This document shows positions 58,841 to 64,000 of a DNA stretch of 64,000 bases, one piece after another. Under the pieces are notes generated by a model. It saw only the letters and a list, made by a program, of their open reading frames with translations. It did no database searches and was not told the DNA's origin. The position numbers and the translations under genes are program-made. Within the stretch, counting starts at the first letter, position 1. Each line of letters opens with the position of its first letter. This DNA is from Hygrophila difformis (taxonomy: Eukaryota; Streptophyta; Magnoliopsida; Lamiales; Acanthaceae): NCBI GenBank assembly GCA_030278955.1, contig JAOANR010000006.1:10749915-10813914 (forward strand), read 5' to 3'.

Positions 58841-61800
58841 ATGGATTTCTTGGCCTCGTCGGAAGGTCGACTGGTAATCGGTTTAACTGTTGGTCTTGTT
58901 GCCGTCGGTGTTGCGTATGTCCTGCTTTCCCCCAAGAAGTCCAAAGGTTTGATAACTCATTTTTTCAAATCTGTTTGCTCCCGATCTTAATTTTGCGGAT
59001 TCTATCTGATGCTTTGAATCGAAACTAAAGTCAGCTTTTTGTTTCTTGCTTGGTAAATGTCAGATTGGCTGACGGATTGGATATTGTCCTGTTCTGTTAT
59101 GCTATCTGAGTGTTTGTGGTTATGTACGTTGTTATATAAATTTCGGCTTTGTCCTATGTACCATGTACGGTTCTTATATGGACTTTGATTTGCTGAAATG
59201 TTCTGGTCTGTGATATGAGCTGATGCTCTTTAGCTGTGTGTTATATAGCCTTTCGATTTTTAACATTTGATTAATTCTATTGTCTGGGGAAACAGTGTGT
59301 TTGGATGCTGAGAATTTCAAGGAGTTCAAGCTTGTGAAGAAAACACAGATCAGCCATAATGTGGCTAAGTTCCTATTTGCCCTTCCTACGTCTACTTCTG
59401 TGTTTGGCCTTCCAATAGGACAACATATAAGCTGCCGGTTAGTCTTCTCCATCCTTGGCTTATTTCTCATTCCAGTGTTCGGAATAAATAATGAATTAAG
59501 TGTTGAACTATACTTAATGCGTGTGAGTTTACGGGTCTTTGGTTTCAGGGGTAAGGATAGTCAAGGTGAAGAGGTTGTTAAACCATATACACCTACTACT
59601 TTAGATTCAGATGTTGGCTATTTTGAGTTAGTTATAAAGGTAAATTCACTTTGGAATCCATTTATATTGGTTATGGCATGCTAGTACATACTGCGCCTTT
59701 TTATTTTGTGCTATGTTTTTCCCTTCGATATTGACATTTTAGGCTATACTAGATGTATCCTCAAGGGAGAATGTCGCATCATTTTAGGGAAATGCAAGAA
59801 GGTGATTTTCTGGCCGTGAAAGGACCAAAGGTATTATTTATTTTGTCTTCTTACGACCTATGTGTTTTCATGACTCTGTGTTTGTTATGATTCTGATCTG
59901 TTGCCAAAATTTCCACTGGATTTCTTTGTCCACATGAAAGGGACCAAAGCTAAACATTGAAAAAGAAGGGGCTGTCCCGTAGTTATCTTATGATAGAAAA
60001 TTTTCTGTCTTGCTGTTTTTATGTTTAAAGATGTTTTGCTTCACTATTATTTTTAGGGCCGGTTCAAGTATCATCCGGGTCAAGTGAGAGCATTTGGAAT
60101 GCTTGCTGGTGGTTCTGGAATTACACCTATGTACCAGGTTTGCATTCCCAAATAATTCTGTAATTCTGTATCCATTTGCTGTTTTTAATATGTGTGTATT
60201 CTCTGGATGATTTACCGAACTTTTGAAAAGTTTGAGAATTTCTCAACATAATAAATATATATAACATTTCCTTTTTCACTTGGTTTATGAGTAGGTCACT
60301 AGAGCAATTCTTGAAAATCCCAGTGACAAAACAAAGGTGCATCTGATATATGCTAATGTTACATATGAAGACATTCTTCTTAAGGTATATTGTTTCTGCA
60401 TTCTACCTTCAGAATGCAAAATATATGAAATCTTTAGTGTCTGTAACAACTAAAGTGAGGCATACCCTCATTCGGTAGTGGGGATGAAGTGGTAGCATAA
60501 TTTACTGGGACCAGGAATCTTCCAAAATCAGTTGAGTATATTATTTGCACTGGGACTTGGAATTGTAGTGGGCTGGACTTCAATGGATGGAAATGTCAAG
60601 GAGTGTTTCTTGAATGAAGCCAGTGTGTTGTTTTGTTTTTTGTTTTGGTTTTCTGTTTCTGCAGGAACAAAAAAGAAGTGCTGCACGTCTCTGATTTTCT
60701 TCTTTCCAAATTTAATGATATTGGATCATCATTCATTTCTACACTTAAGCTTCTTGTGGTTAAAAGGGATGGAATACTCATAGATTCAGAGTTGTGCTTA
60801 TTGCAGGATGAATTGGATAACCTTGCTGAGACCTACACTGATCAATTCAAAATATATTATGTGCTCAATCAAGTAAGTTTACTTTGTATTTAACTTTAGT
60901 AGTGATTCAAAAGTGCTGCTTTTTGCTTGTATTTGATTTGCAACTCATTTAAGCAGCATATTCTCTCTAATGACATTAGAATAGTTGCTTAAAGTTGAAT
61001 CAACACAACCTGCTCTGTAACAATTGCGTAGTTTGGTAGTGACATGGCACACAATGCTCAAATACTAACCTACTCAACAAAATCTGATGTTCAATTTTGC
61101 TCCATGAGCCTAGTGATCCACTTGATCTTGATTGTTCCTGATATTTCTTTGTGTCATTGACCATGCTGGTAATGCTCCAATGCAGTAAACACTTATTTTG
61201 GTTTTCATTGATGGATGACTTGGCAAATTTTGGATCAATTTTTGCATTGGCTCATTATCAAATTTTCACATTGTCACTTTCATCCTTGTGGGATATGGAT
61301 GGTAGGCTTGCCATTTAGCCTTTCCAGATTCTGTTTACCTTGATGAATTTTCATTCCCCAAAAAAAAAGTCCAAAGTTTCTGGTGCTTGAATTAGGGATT
61401 AAGGTTTATCTTCCTGTTAGAATTGCCACCACCTAGGTTGATCTAGAAACATGGAGTGTATCATTTTGTATTTATTAATTGTTCTAATAACTCCTCCAGC
61501 AATTATGATAGGGATGTTGAAACAAAATAGGAAAATGCTGTGTGGCTGATAACAGTGAATACGCTAACTTGATCTCACGGTATGGGATTTTTTGTCCATA
61601 GTTCACGTGAATTGTACTTTAAAGTCCCCTAGCATGGACTTGATTAGAAGACAACATGCATCACATTTCAATCGCATGTGATGATGTTACTGCCTCAAAA
61701 ACCCTTATTGTTTCTTATTCCAACAATCCAACCACCGGGTATACCATACACTTAAGATAGGCTGAATTGCTTTCTGTGAATGGCTGAGCTTAGAACACCT

Positions 61801-62042
61801 GAAGCTGCTTACAGGTCATTAATTTCTTGTTTGAACTATTTGTTTGCATAGCCCCCAGAAGTGTGGAATGGTGGAGTTGGATTTGTGACAGCAGAAATGA
61901 TCCAAGCTCACTGCCCTCCACCGGCCTCTGATATTCAGGTTTGATTTACAAATTTTTCACTTGTGCACTCAAAATTCGTATGCACAAGAAATTCCAACTT
62001 AATTCTTAGCTCTATAGCTCGTTATTTATTTTATCATTATTA

Positions 62043-62074
<32 letters not shown>

Positions 62075-62457
62075 TACTCCCTCCGTCCCACATAACGTGT
62101 CCTGTTTGACTTTTTGACACTATTCATTTTCAGCTTTGACTCAATTTTATTGCAAATATATATTTGAAAAAAATAATCGAGTTGAGTCTTGTTATAATCG
62201 TAATATCATGTAGTTTTGGCATATATATTTTATATAATTTTTGATTGTACATATTTGAGATATTAACGATTGAAAAAGTGTATTGAATTGTGTGCTGAAG
62301 TCAAACAAGACAAGTTAAGTGGGACGGATGGAGTATTTATTTATTTTTTTTGTCACTCTTGCAGATTTTGAGATGTGGTCCACCTCCAATGAACAAGGCC
62401 ATGGCCGCACATCTCAACGCGATTGGATATTCATCCGAGATGCAGTTTCAGTTCTAA
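58841..62457 (+). CDS. CBR1: NADH-cytochrome b5 reductase
   Basis: 277 residues (plant CBR1 is about 280) in nine exons: 58841-58946, 59296-59437, 59549-59639, 59753-59830, 60057-60137, 60295-60384, 60807-60872, 61852-61938 and 62365-62457; phases close exactly. An N-terminal membrane anchor ([20 protein letters not shown]) is followed by the FAD domain with KPYTPTT (flavin-binding RxYT/S motif with Lys in place of Arg) and QGRMSHHF. The NADH domain has [10 protein letters not shown] and [10 protein letters not shown]. The enzyme passes electrons from NADH to cytochrome b5 at the ER membrane, supplying fatty-acid desaturases and hydroxylases. It shares no operon-like link with neighbours. The last intron contains an ATT microsatellite and a Stowaway MITE; the upstream region is a SINE plus MITE. 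Confidence 0.95.
62036..62075. repeat. (ATT)n microsatellite in CBR1 intron 8
   Basis: About ten ATT units immediately left of the Stowaway element. Confidence 0.9.
62077..62333. mobile_element. Stowaway-type MITE in CBR1 intron 8
   Basis: Ends CTCCCTCCGTCCCACATAA and TTAAGTGGGACGGATGGAG are inverted repeats, with TA at 62075-62076 and 62334-62335. It lies 30 bp before the acceptor of the last exon and is close in sequence to the copy at 58433-58630. Confidence 0.92.
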
Positions 62458-63206
62458 CTCCAGTGATCAGGTCATTGGCAGGAAATGTATGTTGATTTGA
62501 TACACCACAGAACACTAGCGTTTCTAGCATTTATGTTTTTGTTGTCTTGATATACTATATACTTCGCCTCATTGGGATAAAAGACAACAATCAACCCCTG
62601 CTGCCACTTAGATTTAGTAGCTGATCAATCCCATATTTCTTTTGGATTGGGAAGATTTTGGAGTTCTGAGGATATGCTCAAAACTTATTGAACCTAATGA
62701 GGGGGCATTTGGTGTAACCTGGCCGTAAGGGATTCAGGAATTGAAATGATTCCAACGTTCCACTGTATGCATGGTTTATGGCTATATCGTTAACGAAGAG
62801 TTGAATCCAGATTCTTACATTTATTTATTTAAGTACTACTGTATTTTTATGATATAATTTTTGCATGTAAACATAGAAAATTGTGCATGGTGTAATTAGT
62901 TGTCTACTGTATTAGATTTTTAGTAAATTTTTTACTGCCTTCATATTTGAATTTTGTTTACTTTTATTTTCTTTTTTTTTCTTTTCTTCGATCTTGGGTG
63001 TGATCAGAAACTCAACTGAGTATGGATACGCATTTTAAGTTATTTCATCAGATTCATTCACTGAAATCAGTAGAGAATATTCAGTGACAATATAATATAC
63101 TAAGTACTACAGTATATTTTAAGAAAAATGACACTCCACTTCATACATCCTCCCATGAAAATTTGACTTTTAGATCATATGCAGCAATAATCTTTTGAAC
63201 ACAAAC
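62458..63206. other. 3' flank of CBR1, no further gene
   Basis: Holds the CBR1 3' UTR. AT-rich; I see no coding exon or structured repeat. Confidence 0.5.
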
Positions 63207-63217
63207 AACAATATAAC

Positions 63218-63389
63218 GAAGTTGGGACTTACTCTAGTGGTCAAGTCACCGTCTCCCAACCATAAATTGGGGGTTCGATCCCCACCTGACCCATTATCCC
63301 TCACCTTTATTTCTTTATAATTTGTATGGTTTGGGCTCTATACAACTTTGCCGACACATGAGTGTCACTGTTTATAAAAAAACAAAAAA
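63218..63389 (+). mobile_element. tRNA-derived SINE, copy 2
   Basis: A 172-bp element between identical 11-bp repeats AACAATATAAC (63207-63217, 63390-63400). The 5' part is tRNA-like, with a box A-like ACTCTAGTGGTCAAG and box B GGTTCGATCCC. It continues into a tail shared with the SINE at 58285 and ends in an A-rich tract. It is not a functional tRNA gene: I cannot fold a full cloverleaf, and the tail is SINE-like. Confidence 0.85.
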
Positions 63390-63400
63390 AACAATATAAC

Positions 63401-64000
63401 CAATCATCAGATCAAGAGAATTGAATGCTTCACCGTGAGAACAATAATTGAAAATGAATTGACTTGAATGTGAGAAAATCAAATTATTTATTAAAAATAA
63501 TTTAATTAGGAAAAAGATTTGGAATATACTATAGACCGACGTAATATAGTTGATGAATGATGAATTAAATTCTACTTTATCGGTGCTTTTCCAAGTGATC
63601 GATGACTTCATTATTACTACTCTGGATTTCATTACATGAAATAATTTTATTAATTAAAAGCCTCAAAATTATTGCCGTTTTTCTACTTTCTCCCCTTGAA
63701 TATAAAGATTTTGACACTTCGCATATTTTTTTTTTTTTTTTCCACAAAATTATTCATTCATTTCATTACTAAATTAAGCTGTTTTTCATCCTCTTCCGAT
63801 CCCCACAAGAGTATTTACACACAAGGGCGTATAGTATCCATAATCGCCTATGCCTATATACGATTTTAATTAGTACAAAGATTTATTTATTTAATAAATA
63901 AATAATAAAAAGAATATATTATATGTGGAGCAATTAATTCGTCGAAGACAAGAAACAACCACCAACAAGGTCGCGAATAGAATGTTGATTATTTAGATGT
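63401..64000. other. Intergenic, no gene seen
   Basis: AT-rich to the end of the window, with a T17-20 tract near 63726-63740. No supported coding sequence. Confidence 0.4.

Noticed and set aside
63220..63290. Possible tRNA gene (box A and box B words)
   Set aside because: No convincing cloverleaf; flanked by a SINE tail, A-rich end and an 11-bp target duplication.

Overview
The window reads as nuclear DNA of a flowering plant. Genes have many short exons with GT..AG introns, the protein families are plant-type (villin, BODYGUARD-like hydrolase, NEMP/PNET2-like membrane protein), and intergenic DNA is AT-rich and full of plant transposons (L1-type LINEs with an RNase H domain, Stowaway MITEs, a Helitron end, tRNA-derived SINEs, Mutator-type foldbacks). 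A eudicot, perhaps an asterid, is my guess; nothing here proves the species.

Seven cellular genes can be modelled exon by exon with consistent reading phase. They are: a receptor-like kinase (700-2650, +), a JmjC/cupin NO66-type oxygenase (4335-8146, +), a villin of 22 coding exons (9208-21760, -), a NEMP/DUF2215 nuclear-envelope protein (38664-43525, +), a plastid-targeted SRPBCC protein (52830-54665, -), a BODYGUARD-type alpha/beta hydrolase (54971-57432, +) and NADH-cytochrome b5 reductase (58841-62457, +). They are functionally unrelated and do not form a biosynthetic cluster. The SRPBCC and BODYGUARD genes are head to head and probably share a promoter region. The oxygenase and villin genes are tail to tail.

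The middle of the window is dominated by transposons. Three near full-length L1 elements, all on the minus strand, have recognisable target-site duplications: 24441-30344 (17 bp; ORF2 open, ORF1 frameshifted), 32457-38130 (19 bp; both ORFs decayed) and 47079-52700 (16 bp; both ORFs open, all catalytic motifs seen). A plus-strand 5'-truncated LINE copy lies at 30741-31420. Two tiny insertions of 50 and 55 bp, with 18- and 17-bp target duplications, look like extreme 5'-truncated LINE tails.

The least conventional structure is a pair of long-hairpin (foldback) elements at 44259-45041 and 46067-52748. Their ends are alike (GG(G)AAAAAAGRCCAA...), and they carry 9- and 11-bp target duplications, as expected for Mutator-like transposons. 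The second has an interior built from many copies of the palindromic word GGTATACC and was itself split by the intact LINE. The first has an interior resembling the core of the local Stowaway MITEs, and it sits inside what looks like a decayed, unrecognised minus-strand gene (43902-45690). The CBR1 gene is framed by two copies of one SINE family, with Stowaway MITEs in its upstream region and in its last intron.
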